Program-made: the position numbers and the translations under genes | Notes under the pieces: generated by a model | What the model saw: the letters and a program-made list of their open reading frames with translations, nothing else | Databases searched by the model: none | Told to the model about the DNA's origin: nothing | Part shown: in pieces, positions 5,691-5,807 of the stretch | Numbering within the stretch: position 1 is the first letter of the stretch | How the letters are laid out: each line of letters begins with the position of its first letter | Assembly (NCBI GenBank): GCA_031285415.1 | Contig: JAITWF010000032.1 | Location: forward strand, 1 to 5,807 | DNA: 5,807 nt | DNA from: Deferribacteraceae bacterium | Lineage (GTDB): Bacteria > Chrysiogenota > Deferribacteres > Deferribacterales > JAISNW01 | Direction of reading: 5' to 3'

Positions 5691-5807
5691 AAGGATACTG
5701 CTGCTACTTTTAGCGTTACTGTTTGCTCTAACGAGCTGTGACTCATCGAGTTCGTCTAGTAGCCGCAAAGTTACAGAGTCGGAGCGGTTTACGATATTCT
5801 TAGAGCG
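5677..5807 (+). CDS. predicted lipoprotein, N-terminus only (3'-truncated)
   Basis: A second lipoprotein begins inside the last 14 nt of the previous gene and runs off the window after 43 codons without a stop. It starts MLRNKR, followed by a leucine-rich hydrophobic stretch (7-18) and a textbook lipobox, LTSC, with Cys21 the lipidated residue. Asp22 follows, then a run of seven serines (23-29), a typical flexible tether, and then RKVTESERFTIFLE. Asp directly after the lipidated Cys is the inner-membrane retention (Lol avoidance) signal in E. coli, so this protein may stay in the inner membrane; whether the rule applies here is unknown. The ribosome-binding site is weak (GGTGA at 5669-5673, only 3 nt from the ATG), suggesting coupling to the upstream gene. 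The function cannot be read from what is visible. Confidence 0.8.
   Translation, partial: MLRNKRILLLLLALLFALTSCDSSSSSSSRKVTESERFTIFLE

Overview
The window is a gene-dense stretch from a Gram-negative (diderm) bacterium. All seven recognised coding regions lie on the + strand, and the first and last are cut by the window edges. The diderm assignment rests on a LolA-type periplasmic lipoprotein carrier and two lipoproteins with signal peptides. Glycyl-tRNA synthetase is the two-subunit (alpha/beta) type, since a separate beta-subunit gene is present; this argues against groups that use the single-chain enzyme. Shine-Dalgarno-like sequences precede several genes. I cannot name the genus. A proteobacterium or related diderm phylum is a reasonable guess, nothing firmer.

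Layout: the 3' part of leuD (1-377, leucine biosynthesis); glyS (390-2447, glycyl-tRNA synthetase beta); ribF (2447-3325, riboflavin kinase/FAD synthetase); a GC-rich, nearly perfect inverted-repeat element (3325-3449); lolA (3452-4057); dprA (4064-5203, GTG start); an unrecognised lipoprotein gene (5145-5690); and the start of a second, different lipoprotein gene (5677 to the end). Apart from the element, gene junctions are 12 nt or less or overlap (by 1, 59 and 14 nt). This suggests one polycistronic unit of housekeeping genes without a shared pathway. I saw no promoter, canonical intrinsic terminator, RNA gene or CRISPR array, and no gene-free stretch longer than about 130 bases.

The most notable non-coding feature is the ribF-lolA element. 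It has two 51-nt arms with one mismatch, and each arm folds into two smaller hairpins. It is flanked by TAA on both sides. If that is a target duplication, removing the element and one TAA restores a junction where the ribF stop directly abuts the lolA ATG (TAAATG), matching the compactness of the rest of the cluster. The element therefore looks like a small non-autonomous insertion (MITE-like). Its right arm now supplies the best ribosome-binding sequence for lolA, inside a strong hairpin. The tail end is also of interest: dprA overlaps the next gene's signal-peptide region by 59 nt, and the two lipoproteins differ at the residue after the lipidated cysteine, which in enterobacteria decides inner versus outer membrane sorting by the Lol system. 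I found no convincing novel defence or mobile gene system here.
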